NCBI GenBank assembly: GCA_949752795.1
Contig: CATKHW010000009.1
Span: 1,054,001 to 1,118,000 of the forward strand
Direction: 5' to 3'
Source: Hyperoodon ampullatus
Taxonomy: Eukaryota > Chordata > Mammalia > Artiodactyla > Ziphiidae
DNA length: 64,000 nucleotides
The notes under the pieces were generated by a model. That model did no database searches, was not told where the DNA came from, and worked only from the letters and a program-made list of their open reading frames with translations. Of the stretch, positions 50,301-61,330 are shown in pieces (position 1 is the first letter of the stretch; every line of letters starts with the position of its first letter). The translations under genes were made by a program, and so were the position numbers.

Positions 50301-52587
50301 CAATGACCATTGCCATCACAATACTCCATGCCCTTGCCATCCCAATGATACAAGACACCTGTAATCACAATGCTCCATGCCCCTTTTCATCTTAATGCTC
50401 CTTGAACCCTCTCATCACAATGCACCATGCCCATCATCATAATGCTTCATGCTATTGTCATCACAATGAAATCAAAATGCTACATGACCGCTGTCATCAC
50501 TATGCTCCAAACCCTTGTGATCACAATGTTCCATAACACTTGTCATCACAATGCCCCATAACGCTCGTCATCACAATTTTCCATGGTCTTCTCATCACAA
50601 TGCTCCATGACCTTCGTCATCACAATGCTTCCTGACTCTTTCCGTCAGTATGCTCCTTGAACCCTGTCATGACAAGGCTCCATGCCTTTTTCATCACAAT
50701 GATCCAGAGCCTTTTCATCATAATGCTCCAAGACACCTGTAATCACAATGCTCTTTGCCCTTGTCATCACAAAGCTCCATAATGCATATCATCAGAATGC
50801 TCCTTGGCCTTCTCTCACAATTTTCCATGCCCTTGTAATCACAATGCTCCAAGACCCATGTAATCACAATGCTCCATGCCCCTTTTCATCAGAATGCTCC
50901 ATGAGACTTGTCATCACAAGGCTCCATGGTCTTCTCATCACAATGCTCCATGAAGCCTCTCATCACATTGCTCCATGCCCTTGTCATAACAAAGGTCCAT
51001 GATGCTTGTTACAATGCTCGATGCCCTTCTCATCACAATGCTCCATGCCCTTGTCATTACAATCCTCAATGACCCATGTATCACAGTGTTCCTTGCCCTT
51101 GTCATCACAATGTTCCAGGCCCACTCTCATCACAATGCTCCATGACATTTCACATCAAAATGTTACATGCTCTTGTCATCACAATTCTCCATACATTTGT
51201 CATCGCAATGCCCCATGACACCTGTCACAGCAAGCTCCATGCCTTTGTCATCAAAATGCTTCATTCCTTGTCATCAAAATTCCCAATGTCCTTTGTCATC
51301 ACAATGTTCCATGCCCCTGTCATCACAATGCTCCATGCCATTGTCATCTCAATAGACCGTGACATATGTCATCACAACGCTCCCTGTCACCTGTCTTCAC
51401 AATAATCCATGACCTTGTAATCACAATGCTCCATGCCCTTGTCATCACAATGCGCCATGCCCACTGTCATCACAATAATCCATGAAACTTGTTAGACCAA
51501 TTTTCCATGTCGCTGTCATCACAATGCTCCATGTCCTTGTCATCACAAAGCTCCATGACGCATGTCATCAGAACGCTCCATTGCCTTCTCATCACAATGC
51601 TCCATGCCCTTGTCATCACAATGCTCCAAGACCACTTTAATCACAATGCTCCATGCCCCTTTTCATCTCAATGCTCCATGAACCCTGTCATCACAATGCA
51701 CCATGCCCATCATCATAATGCTTCTTGCTATTGTCATCACAATGAAATCAAAATGCTCCATGACCTCTGTCATCACAATGCTCCAAACCGTTGTTATCAC
51801 AATGTTCCATAACACTTGTCATCACAACGCCCCATGACGCTCATCATCACAATTTTACAAGGGTTTCTCATCACAATGCTCCATGACCTTTGTCATCACA
51901 ATGCTCAATACACTTGTCATCACAATGCTCCCTGAACACTTGTCGTCAGTATGCTCCTTGAACCCTGTCATGACAAGGCTCCATGCCTTTTCCATCACAA
52001 TGATTCATGCCCTTTTCATCACAATGCTCCAAGACCTCTCTAATCACAATGCTCCATGCCCTTGTCATCCCAATTCTCCAAGACCCTTGTAATCACAATG
52101 CTCCTTGCCCCTTTTCATCAGAATGCTCCATGAGACTTGTCATCACAAGGCTCCATGGTCTTCTCATCACAGTGCTCCAGGACCTTGTCATCACAGTGCT
52201 CCATGACCCCTGTCTTCACAATACTCCATGAACATTTTCAGCCCAAAGATCCATGACCTTCTCATCTCACTTCTCCATGACCCTTGTCATCACAATGCTC
52301 CATGACCTCTGTCATCACAACCCTCCATGACACCTGACAAAACAGGGATCCGGGACTCTTGTCATTAAAATGCTCCATAACCCTTGTCATCACAATGATC
52401 CATGCCCTTTTCATCCCAATGCTCCATGATCCATGTAATCACAATGCTCCGTGAGGATTGTCATCACAGTGCTCCGTGACCCTTGTCATCACAATGCTCC
52501 ATGCCTTTGTCAGCACAATGCTACATGGCCTTGTCATCACAATCCTCCATGACCCCTGGGATCACATTGCAACATGCTCTTGTCATC
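44335..52587. repeat. Minisatellite array 2, main part (~8.3 kb)
   Basis: This is the same 25-bp monomer family and the same ordered variant series as array 1. The first ~120 bp (ACCTTTGTCATCACAATCC, then CACAATGGACCATG) match 4,935-5,060, so relative to array 1 about 0.86 kb between 4,076 and 4,935 is absent. Marker modules recur near 45,115, 50,430 and 51,704 (CCCATCATCATAATGCTTC or a variant) and near 44,945, 47,120 and 48,735 (CACCACTAATATCA types). It ends at TCTTGTCATC, where satellite block C begins. Confidence 0.95.
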
Positions 52588-52690
52588 TCTGTCTTTATTT
52601 TCTGGTTTTTACAGATTTTCGTATGTCCCTTTTGACCGGTGAGAAGTGACAATTCTTTGTAGTGTGGATTTGTATTGCGGGGTTGCTTGA
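52588..52690. repeat. Satellite block C, partial L1-derived end
   Basis: These ~100 bp are the end of the L1-derived section (TCTGGTTTTTACAGATTTTCG, then CCCTTTTGACCGGTG). They join directly to minisatellite array 2 at a monomer position different from the block A and B junctions. Confidence 0.85.
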
Positions 52691-52762
52691 TTGGCCAGAA
52701 ACGGCGTATGCCTTTTCTCCTGAATATATTCAGCAGAAAATGCATACGCCCTTTTTGGCCAA
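52691..52762. mobile_element. Palindromic MITE copy
   Basis: TTGGCCAGAAACGGCGTATG and GCATACGCCCTTTTTGGCCAA flank CTCCTGAATATATTCAGCAG. The arms are largely complementary despite the age of the monomer. Confidence 0.65.
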
Positions 52763-54432
52763 GTGCGTCATTGTCGTAGTTGTTACGCTTTTCCTGTGCT
52801 TTAAAGGTGATTCCAGTTTAACTCTTGAAATATGTTTTCTGCAATTCGGCCTCATTTTCAAGTCTGCTTCGTTGCCTTCCCTCAACAGATTTTTGGAAGA
52901 GAGTTGTCCTTTATAACTCTGCAGGTTGGTGAATTGCTGTGCCCCTGAGCTCCAATTTTCAACTCGTGTTTTTGTGAGCTGACCGCAAATCTACAATTTT
53001 GCTACAGGAGCTATACTGGTTCCGGGGGTGCAGGCTGACACTTTGGTTAATTCTTCCTTCCGGACGGGAAATTAGAGTGACATGTGTCCGTCCAAATGCC
53101 TACAGCTACTCTATGATTTGTTCTCCCTCTTTCCTTTAATCCACTGCACAATTTGCAAACTGTGCGAACCAGTAGCTTATAGGGGCTGACTCTCCAAGTT
53201 GGGAGATTGATAGTAAAGCAGTTGGAATGCCAAACTGGAGCACAAGGAGAGGAAAAATTAGGAGCCTTTTAGAAATTTTTTGCCATCACAGGGTGTCCAT
53301 TCTCTAGGTTTCCCATACATGTTATAACTGTATTGATATTCCCTTCTACCTGGAGAGTTGGGACTCATGGAATGGGTGGCATGCATTACTGCTTTAAAGG
53401 ACCTGCATTTTCTCACCCAATCTCACAAGTCCTCTCAGCCCCAAGTGTCCAGCCTTATGTCTCATCTAGCTGTCTTTGCAGATAGGGTCGTTCCAGGTTT
53501 CATCAGAACCCCTGAAGGAATTGTGTAATAATTTCGCTGTTTTTTTTTTGTTTTGTTATTGAAATTCATTTTTATAATGGGGTTGAGCTGATTTTCACCG
53601 ACGGGTTTATGCCTCTCTAGACACACTTGATTCCCTTATGGAGACATATCAATATATAGGTTTTAAGATTCTTACTAGTCAGATATATTCCTCTGTGTGG
53701 AATAGGGGTGTTGAGTCCCGTTCACAGAGGAAGGTGTAGGATTTGTCTATTCTGTATTTGCTTCATGGAATGGTACCAGTGCTAATATCAAAGTCTGGTT
53801 TTATGCATCACCCCACCTCTCCTTTCCCCTTATCAGGCATAAGAGTGTTTTCTCAATGTGAGACTCTGTTCTCTTTCCTAACTCATTTCATGTGTAGCCA
53901 TGTTTACAGGACCTTCATAAGTGATATCTTATGATAAGGTTCTTTTTCTGTGTGACTTATTTCACTTAGAATCATCGTACCTAAATCCACTCATTATGCT
54001 GTTACTGGCATTATGACATTGATTTCATGTCTGAGTGATATTCCGTTGTACAATATTACCACAAGTTCTTTACGCAATTTTCTCTTTCCTGGAATAATTA
54101 AGTTGTACTGAAGTTGAGGTTCTTGTATGCAAAGCAGCCTTAAATTTTGGGGTGCCTGTGTCTTGTTGATATTTAGTCTTCCCAAGTTATACGCCCATGA
54201 GTGGAAGTGCCCTATGCTCGGTAGCTTTGTATTTTAGATGTTATAGGAAACAGCATACACTTCTTCAGAGTGGGTCTTGGATATTTATACCACACCCATC
54301 AGCGTGACTAGCTCCCTGTTCTCCATGGCCTCTCCTGCATTTCTGGTTTGTACACATTTTTTGGATGGCCTTTCTGAGCAGTGGAAATTGAGACTTCTTT
54401 GTTGTGTGGATTTGCATTTCCCGCTTGCTTGG
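52691..54432. repeat. Satellite block C, diverged monomer 1 (~1,742 bp)
   Basis: This is a complete monomer in register with blocks A and B, but with many more substitutions. It keeps CTTATTTCACTTAGAATCATCGTACC, and its sequence before the break-homologous point (ATTCTGTATTTGCTTCATGG, GTGCTAATATCAAA) resembles the two junction monomers more than block B interior ones. This suggests an older, less homogenised state. Confidence 0.88.
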
Positions 54433-54503
54433 TTGGCCAAAAACTCTGTATGTGTTTTTTTCCTGAAGATATTCACGAAAAAACGCATACACCCTTTTGC
54501 CCA
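54433..54503. mobile_element. Palindromic MITE copy, decayed
   Basis: TTGGCCAAAAACTCTG and ACACCCTTTTGCCCAA are still recognisable arms around GAAGATATTCACG. Confidence 0.55.
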
Positions 54504-56183
54504 ACTGCATCATGTTAGAAATTCTCCTGCTTTTCATATGCTTTAAATGTGAGTCCAATCTACGTTTTGAAATCTGTTTCCTGCAATTCTGCCTCTCATT
54601 CAGATCCTCTCCGTTGCCTTACCTGAATATATTTTTGGACGTTGGTTATAATTTTTATCTTTGCAGGTCTTTGAATTGTTTGCTCCTGAGCCCCATTTTG
54701 CAACTCACATTTTTTGTGAGCTGGCCGCTAAACCATTGTATTGCTTCTGGCCCTATTCTGGTTCTGGGGAGCCAGGTTGAGCCTTTGGTAAATTCTTCTT
54801 CCTAATGGGAAATTAGAGTGGCATGTGCCTGTCAAAACTCCTACAGCTAGTCTCTCATTGGTTCCCCCTCTTCCCGTTTATCCTCTGCACAAATTGCAAA
54901 CTGTGTGAAACAGGAGGTTAAAGGTGCTGATTCTCCAAGTGGGGAGATTGTTAGTAATTTGGCTGGAATGGCGAACCCCAGCACCAGGAGATCAAAAATG
55001 AAGTGCATTTTAGACACCTTTCCTGGTCACACGGTGTACATTCGTCTTGGTTTCCCAGGCATGTTTTCGCTGTCGGAAGATTCCCTTGAACCTGCAGAAT
55101 TGGGACCCAAGGAATGGGAATCAGGCAGTATTACTTTAAAAGGTCTGCCTTTACTCACCCAGCCTCTCTAACATCTCTTAGCGTGCATAGCTTCCTGCCT
55201 TATATATCATCCTGCTGTGGGTCTACATGTGTTCAATCCATGTTACATCGTAGCCCTTCAACAAAAGTTGTAAGAAGTTTTGTCTGTCTCACTGTTTTTA
55301 TAAATATTTTTCAATTTATTTTTATATTGGTTACAGCTGATTTTCAAAGCTCTGCTTTTTGCTGCTGTACATCCACTTGATTCATGTACTGTGAGACAAC
55401 AATAAATTCTTTTTCAGATGCTTACCAGTCATTTATATTATTTTCCAGTGACCTGAGTGCGCTGAGTGCAGTTCTTTGAGGTACCATGTAGGCCTTGTCA
55501 GTTATTCAATTTGGTACTTGGAATGGTGTCTTTGCTAATTTCAACCTCCTGGATAATACCTCACCCTTCCCCACCTTTTCCATTTAGCAGCCTTATGTCT
55601 ATTTTCTACATATTTGACTATGTTTCTGTTTTGTAATTTATTTCATGTGTAGCCATTTTGGATTCCACCGTTAAGTGACATCTTATGATATGTGTCTTTT
55701 TCTTTCTGTCATATGTCACTTAGAATGATCGTATGTAACTCCTCCAGAGTTGTTACAACTGGCCTTATTTCATTGATTTCTGGATTAGTAATATTCCACT
55801 CTACATAAGTACCCCAACTCTTTTATCCATTTTATCCTTCCAGGGACATTTAGGTTATATCCAAGTTGAGGCCCTTTTTAACAGAGAGGTGGAAAATGTT
55901 GGGGTGCCTGTTTTCTGTCGATTTTTGTTTTTCCCAAGGTATACGCCCATGAGTGCAAGTGCCCTATGCTCTGTAGCTCATTTTTTCGATGTTTTAGCAA
56001 ACACAGTACACTTCTCCAGAGTGGCCGTTGGCAAATTACATTTGCACTATCAGCCTCACAGGGCTCCCTTTTCTCCTCACCCTGTCCTACATTTCCGGTG
56101 TTTACACTTTATGTGGATGGCCCTTCTGACTGATGTGAAGTGATACATTTTGTAGTATAGATTTCCAGTGCCCACCTGTTTGG
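54433..56183. repeat. Satellite block C, diverged monomer 2 (~1,751 bp)
   Basis: This monomer is strongly diverged but still co-linear: palindrome remnant 54,433-54,503, unassigned section, then L1-derived section with TCACTTAGAATGATCGTATG and AAGTGATACATTTTGTAG. Identity to block B is visibly lower than for the preceding monomer. Confidence 0.82.
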
Positions 56184-56254
56184 TTGGATAAAATGTGTGT
56201 ATGGCCTTTACTTGAATATATTCAGAAAAAAAATGCATACGCCCTTTTTGTCCA
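56184..56254. mobile_element. Palindromic MITE copy, decayed
   Basis: The left arm is eroded (TTGGATAAAATGTGTG). The right arm GCATACGCCCTTTTTG and the centre GAATATATTC are kept. Confidence 0.5.
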
Positions 56255-56860
56255 ACTGCATCATTGGCGATGTTCAGCCCCTTTTCTTTTGCTTTAATGG
56301 GGAGTCCTTTTCACCTCTTCAAATCTGTTTCCTGACAATCTCCGTTGCTTACAAGTCCTTTTCTGTGACTTACCTCAAGACATTTTTTGATGATAGATAT
56401 TTTCAACTCTGCAGTTTCATGAATTTATTGCCCCTGAGTTCCATTTTCCAACTTGTGTTTTTGGAAACTGGACAGAAAACAGCGGGATTTCCTCTAGCCC
56501 TATTCTGTTTCCGTTGGCAATTCTAGCCTTTGATGAATTTGTCTTCCGGATTGGAAATTAGAGTGGCATAGTCCTGTCTGAACACCTAGGACTTGTCTCT
56601 TAATATTTCTCATCCTTCCGCTTCATCCTCCAGAGAAATTCCAAACTGTGTGCAACAGGATGTTGACAGTGCTGATATCCCCAAGTGAGGAGACTGTTAG
56701 GAAAGATGCTGGAGGGGTGAACCCGAGCACCAGGTGATGAGGAGATGAGTTGCCTTTTCCAAAGTGTTTCCGATCAAACGGTGTACCATCCTCTAGGTGT
56801 GACAGGCATGTTTTAGCCGTAGCAATGGTCCCGTGAATGTAAGGAGAACACCAGGAATTT
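56184..56860. repeat. Satellite block C, terminal diverged monomer
   Basis: This holds the palindrome remnant and most of the unassigned section of a third diverged monomer (GAAATTAGAGTGGCATAG, GGTGTACCATCCTCTAGGT). Recognisable homology fades near 56,860, before the L1-derived part. This is the right edge of the satellite. Confidence 0.78.
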
Positions 56861-57030
56861 TTCCAAATCAGTGCCTCCCCGAACCCCAAACTGGGGAATT
56901 TTTAAGCTACAGCTACACCTATGTCCATTAAGGGCCTTGGGAAATAGGCAGAGTCCAAACTTTAGATGATTGAAATCTTCGGAATCAGAAGTGCTCACCA
57001 TCGGCCTTGTTTAGTTTACATTTTACCTGT
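56861..57030. other. Unassigned single-copy-looking stretch
   Basis: No recognisable repeat or gene lies between the last satellite monomer and the next L1 fragment. Confidence 0.4.
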
Positions 57031-57240
57031 CATTGATAGATGATGTCAATAAAAATATCTATTCTTTTTCAGATTATTTCCCCTTATAGGTTATTGCAAA
57101 ATATTCAGTGTAGTTCCCTGTGCTATACAGTAGTTCCTTGTTGATGATCTGTTTTATACATAGCAGTGTGTATGTGTTAATCCCAAACTGTTAATTTATC
57201 CCTTCTCCTACCTTTCCCCTTTGGTAATAATAAATTATAA
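57031..57240 (-). mobile_element. Old L1 3'UTR fragment
   Basis: TTTCAGATTATTTCCCCTTA, GTTCCCTGTGCTATACAGTAG and TGTTAATCCCAAACTG are typical of the antisense cetartiodactyl L1 3'UTR. The homologous places in the satellite monomers are far more diverged, so this is an independent insertion. Confidence 0.8.
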
Positions 57241-57574
57241 GATTTTATAGTTCTCAGAAATGGGGAAGCTGAAAGAGAGGTATAATTTTCAATGGAAAAG
57301 CATTCAAAACAAGATTGAACCTTCAGCCAAGAGTATTCGATGTACATCCTTGGGAATAAATCACTTCATTTCTCTAATGTTGACCTGACAAATAAGACAG
57401 ACGTCTTCACTGAACTTGCTTATAATAAAGTGATGGAAATATCAAATGTAAGTCTTAGAAACATCTTATTTTACCCGAGCCTTATACACTGCTCTATGTT
57501 AACTACAGTTTGGCTCACACATCTGTTCATTGAAGTTACAATGTTCTCAATTTCTGTTACTGATCCTCCAGAGT
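57241..57574. other. Unassigned sequence
   Basis: These ~330 bp have no repeat or gene I recognise. An open frame on the plus strand enters here and runs to 57,822, but it crosses into the putative LTR and shows no known domain. Confidence 0.35.
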
Positions 57575-57960
57575 GGACCCCAACAGGAGTCCCTGTGCCC
57601 AGTGTCATTGGAGCCAACAGATCAAGACTGAGTTTGGTTCAGAAGCAAAGGAAACTTTATATTTTGAAAACAGAATGGAGAGGTGAGAGCCTGCACTCCC
57701 CCGCGGGCTGTGGGCTGGGCTGCTGTGTAGGTATCCCGGCAGCGTCAGCAGGAGGGAGGGGATGGAGCTCTCGAGGGCTGCGTTGGCTGCAGCTCAGGCT
57801 CTGTGTCGCGGAGTCTGCATGAGACCCCAGTAGCTGAGGTGTCAGCCCAGCCATTCTGCACTAGGAAATCGGGTCTGAAGTGCCGGGTGTGGGACCTCTG
57901 CATATGGAACCCTAGGAGCACGTGAAATTAGACAAAGCACAAAGGAAAAACAGGTTAGAC
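57575..57960 (-). repeat. Possible 3' LTR of class I ERV
   Basis: On the minus strand the segment has a GC-rich U3-like part, then ATATAAAGTTTCCTTTGC and a CCAAACTCAG stretch, resembling the R/U5 part of gammaretroviral-type LTRs. It lies just downstream, in minus-strand order, of pol and env remnants. No matching 5' LTR, clear TG...CA ends or target duplication were found, so the call is tentative. Confidence 0.4.
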
Positions 57961-58369
57961 TTTATTTTATTGCCCAGATTCTCTTTTTATCTCCCAGGAA
58001 TTTTTAATGAACGTTGCCGGTGATGAACACCTCCTCTGCTTTTTGTCCCGTTCCTCATTCTTGTGGTGCTGAGGGTGCAGACCCCTCTTTTGTAACTGCT
58101 TCATGCTGAGGTGGGAGCCCTCATACACGGGGGGAGGGACAAAACTTCTCCCCAGCAGCCTCCAGGTGAGGTTGATTGTCCCAAGGCTTCCTGCCTCACT
58201 GCTCATCCACCTGAGCACCAGCATTGGAAGTGTTATAGATTCTAATGACCTTTAAGGGTCCAGGAAAGACATGCACAGAGATGCTGCGGTGGCAGTTTTC
58301 ACCCCACCCCACATTTGTTCACCGACCTTAGGCTGACGGTTTTTGCCAGCCTAGATGCTCTGACCAGTA

Positions 58370-58600
58370 GTCTGTGCTTTCTTTAATTAGGTCCCTGAAT
58401 TAATGTATAAACAGCACCATGTGTCAGAGCCCTGCCCCCTCAACTCCCAGACAGTCCAGGGTCGGTGGTGATCCAGGACCATGACGTCCACTGAGTCAAC
58501 GGCCTTTTGAAGTAGCCAGCAGTCCAGCCGGTCATAATGGCCACCATCACCGTGGTTTCTGTAGGGTTTTCTATGGTGAAAGCGTGATATACGTTTCCCC
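58370..58600 (-). pseudogene. ERV env transmembrane-subunit remnant
   Basis: A minus-strand frame contains MVLDHHR and, further on, WCCLYIN. This pattern recalls the TM ectodomain of gammaretroviral-type envelopes, where a conserved helical region precedes a CX6CC motif. Here the first cysteine and much of the intervening region are altered, and the frame ends soon after. Nearly all of the surface subunit is missing upstream. It is a dead fragment. Assignment rests on a short match plus its position after pol. Confidence 0.5.
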
Positions 58601-58714
58601 CGCCAAGCTTATTAGCTCCCGTCTGGGGGCAGTAAGTCCTGCAAGCAGTAGTCTGCTCTTTTGGGGCACAGACTTGTTTTCTGAGAGAAACTCCAGGTCA
58701 AGTGATGGTCACAC

Positions 58715-59000
58715 GAGTCATCTTGGGGGCCAATTGCCCCCGTTTGTCTCTCTGGAGGTTGGAGTTGGAGGGCCTCCACAGTCGAGGTCAGTGTGTCCAC
58801 AGAGCGACCCCTGCAACTTCAGGGCGTGATGGGTGGTTAGGATCACCACGTGGGGTCCTTTTCCCTTAGGAGGGAGCTGGCCTTGCGGGCTGCTGATTTC
58901 CAGCTTTTTAGATACCCCAGTATCCTGGCCTGATGGGGCAGTGGGCAAAGCCCTTGGTGACCATAGTTTATCATACCTGAAGGGCATTCTTGTGTTGCTC
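58715..59000 (-). pseudogene. ERV pol: integrase C-terminal remnant
   Basis: A minus-strand frame holds KGKGPHVVILTTHHALKLQG, like the C-terminal part of gammaretroviral-type integrase. It follows the reverse transcriptase remnant after only a short gap, so RNase H and most of integrase have been deleted. It leads toward the env remnant. Not functional. Confidence 0.6.
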
Positions 59001-59815
59001 CATTTCAAGTGGTCCCAGTTTTTGCACTAAGGCTCCAAGGGTGATTAATCTTTGACCGGGTATGTAAAGTTCAAAGGGTTTAGGTAAATTACGGAGTTCC
59101 TTGGCAAGGGCCTGAATTGACTGCTCTTTCCATTCTTGAAAGGCTGCTTCTGGATTCTATTCAAAAGAATCATCATCATTTCGTGTCAGTGTTTCATGTA
59201 GAGGCCCAGCTATTAGACTGTAGTTAGGGATCCAGATGCATAAAACTTTGGCCTCCCCAGGAACCCCTAAGCTGTCTTCTAGTTTTAGAAGAGGTAAGGC
59301 TGCAAATGGCTTCTTCCCTAGCCTGGGATGCGTTTCTCCGAATATCTGTGAGAATGAAGCCCAGGCATGTCACCTTAGCCTGGGATATTTGAGCCTTTTT
59401 CTTGGACACCTTCTATCCTTTCTTGGCTAGGTAGTTCAGAGGCGTCTTTAGTAGGCCTGACGATCAGAATGTCATCTGCATATTGAAGGAGTGTTCCCTT
59501 TTACAGAGGTAGAACTTTTAGGTCTTTAGAGGACATTTCCCCAATGATGGTGTGGGGATTTTTGAACCATTGGGGCAGGACGGCCCAGCATTATTGCTTT
59601 TGTTGCATGTTGTGTCCTGCCACTCACAAGCCAAAAATTCTTGTGACTCTGAGATGAGTGGAATACAGAAGAAGGCATCATTGAAGTCTAATACAGAATG
59701 TCATGGCCTGGTGGATGGTAGACTGACCAGCAGGGTGTAGGAAATAGGAGCTACTTTATGTATATCCTCAGTAGCTTCACTGACTGTCCTGATATCCTTT
59801 ACCAGGTCTCCAGCA
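59001..59815 (-). pseudogene. ERV class I pol: decayed reverse transcriptase
   Basis: Conceptual minus-strand reading in shifting frames gives a reverse transcriptase palm and thumb in correct order: a TVSEATEDIH segment, then a LDFNDAFF-like segment (59,6xx), the catalytic region YADDILI near 59,475, KKAQISQAKVTCLGF, and a thumb/connection part with NPEAAFQEW and LPKPFELYI. Several frameshifts and stops (for example a TAG just before NPEAA) make it inactive. The domain order and these motifs fit gammaretrovirus-like class I ERVs. Protease and gag were not recognised upstream. Confidence 0.75.
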
Positions 59816-60010
59816 GCGCATGGGGCTGTCGTGGTCAGGCCAATCCCAGGATATGGAGCTCACCTGGGCTGCACATCCACCCCCACAGCCCACGGGGCTC
59901 TCGTGGTCAAGTCCCTCCCAGGGTATGGAGCTCACCTGTGCAGCTATCCAGCAGCCCATGGGGCTCTCATAGTCAGGCCCTTCCCAGGATATGGAGCTCC
60001 CTTTGGGCAG
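59816..60010. repeat. Three imperfect ~66-72-bp tandem repeats
   Basis: Segments starting GCGCATGGGGCTGTCGTGG (59,816), GCCCACGGGGCTCTCGTGG (59,888) and GCCCATGGGGCTCTCATAG (59,954) each continue into CCAGG(A/G)TATGGAGCTC. Spacing is 72 and 66 bp. They lie immediately upstream of the reverse transcriptase remnant on the minus strand. Confidence 0.75.
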
Positions 60011-61195
60011 GTACCCCAGAAGGGCTGGAAACACAGGAACCGTGCACATAGCCCACCTTGCAGAGAACTCCCAGCTCACCTGTCGCTCACAGCTGACACA
60101 GAACACCTCAGAGCAGGACTTGAACTAACAAACAGCAGCTCTGACAGGTCTGTGACCCCAGGTATCACTCTGTGCGGCCTCTCTCTGCCTGGTCTTCCAG
60201 ACACTTCCACTGCAGCCAGGGCACCAGGCCTCTATCTCCACCCACCATCACTCCTCTCCCTGACTCCTGGGTTCCTCTCGTTAGGATAGGGTCTTCTTGA
60301 AGTTGTTTTCCACTCATGGACCCGATAAAATGATAAGAAAACAAGCCGCGGCTGCAGCCCCTTGTCTATCCTGACTCTCAAGAGCCCACACCTGTTCCTT
60401 GGGCCTTGCCCGTTTAGCAAGGCTCATTTTCTGCAACTATGAGCCCCTGAGGAGTGGGGATTGGCTGATTTGGGCAGCCTGACACTGCCTGCCAGCCCTC
60501 CCCAGGTGTGCCTGGGTTGAGATCAATATAAGCACCTCTCCAGTCAGCAAGAGCTCCTGTAGCTGTGTCTGACGCCATATTCTCTGCCCCGTCAGCAGTG
60601 TCGGGGCTGGGGTGGTGGGAGGGCGTGAGGGGCCATGGCTTTTTGGGTGGCCCAGTGTGAGTGGGGCTCTTCTGGACTTCCTGCAGGAGTTGCCAGGCTG
60701 TCACCTGCTAAAGAAGAGGATGTGTCACCCATACCTGCCGCTGGAATTTCTCCCCAGGCCGAGGTGAAGAAGTAAAAAAGCAGTGGGGGCCGTGGCAGGA
60801 GGGGTATCTCAGGCAGGGAAATGGAAAGCTTCCAGAAGAGCATCTGGGGCCAGGACCATCCTGGCTGTCCTGCTGGCACCAAGTCGGCCTGCATGCTGTC
60901 GCTGGTGTGGCTCCACAGCCCTTCCTCTAGGCTTGCAAGTTCTTGTACATATTCAGGTGTTTTACCTGGAAAGGGTGGGAAGATTTCAGCTGCAGCAGAA
61001 CTGGGGTACAGCTCACATTTACTCACAGACGCCTCGACATAGTCCCCCAGCTTTGCAATGAGGATGCTCCTTGTGGGGGGGAGCGCTGCTGACTGCATGG
61101 GAGATGATTTCTCACTTCTGACCAACTTAAGAATTTTTTACCACTGGAACAAGTGCCCTGATATGATTTTCCTCTGTATAAATGGTGGGTTCTGT
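60011..61195. other. Unassigned stretch, possible ERV leader or host DNA
   Basis: These ~1.2 kb are GC-richer than the flanks. Minus-strand open frames at 60,592-61,125 (177 aa) and 60,414-60,704 (96 aa) overlap each other and show no domain I recognise. By position they could be decayed gag/leader sequence of the adjoining ERV, but no gag motif was seen. Confidence 0.35.
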
Positions 61196-61330
61196 TTTAT
61201 TTTTTTTTTTCCTTTTTTTCTTTTTGGTTCAATGTAGGTTTTATTTATTCCTCTTTTTTTTAATTTAGAGATATAAACATGGAAATAATGCATTTATATA
61301 ATGACGTCTATATGAAGGGAAAAACTTTTT
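61196..61330. repeat. T-rich low-complexity stretch
   Basis: Poly(T) runs and A/T-rich sequence probably derive from antisense poly(A) tails at the 3' end of the next L1. Confidence 0.6.

Noticed and set aside
45011..52231. Same type of repeating open frames in array 2
   Set aside because: Same period artefact as in array 1; no protein family resemblance.
57340..57822. 160-aa plus-strand frame, possible host exon
   Set aside because: It runs into the LTR-like segment, has no recognised domain and no splice evidence that I could judge; kept as unassigned.
58584..60289. Plus-strand frames opposite the ERV pol (e.g. 59,831-60,289)
   Set aside because: They lie antisense to recognisable pol and include the 66-72-bp tandem repeat; no independent support for coding.
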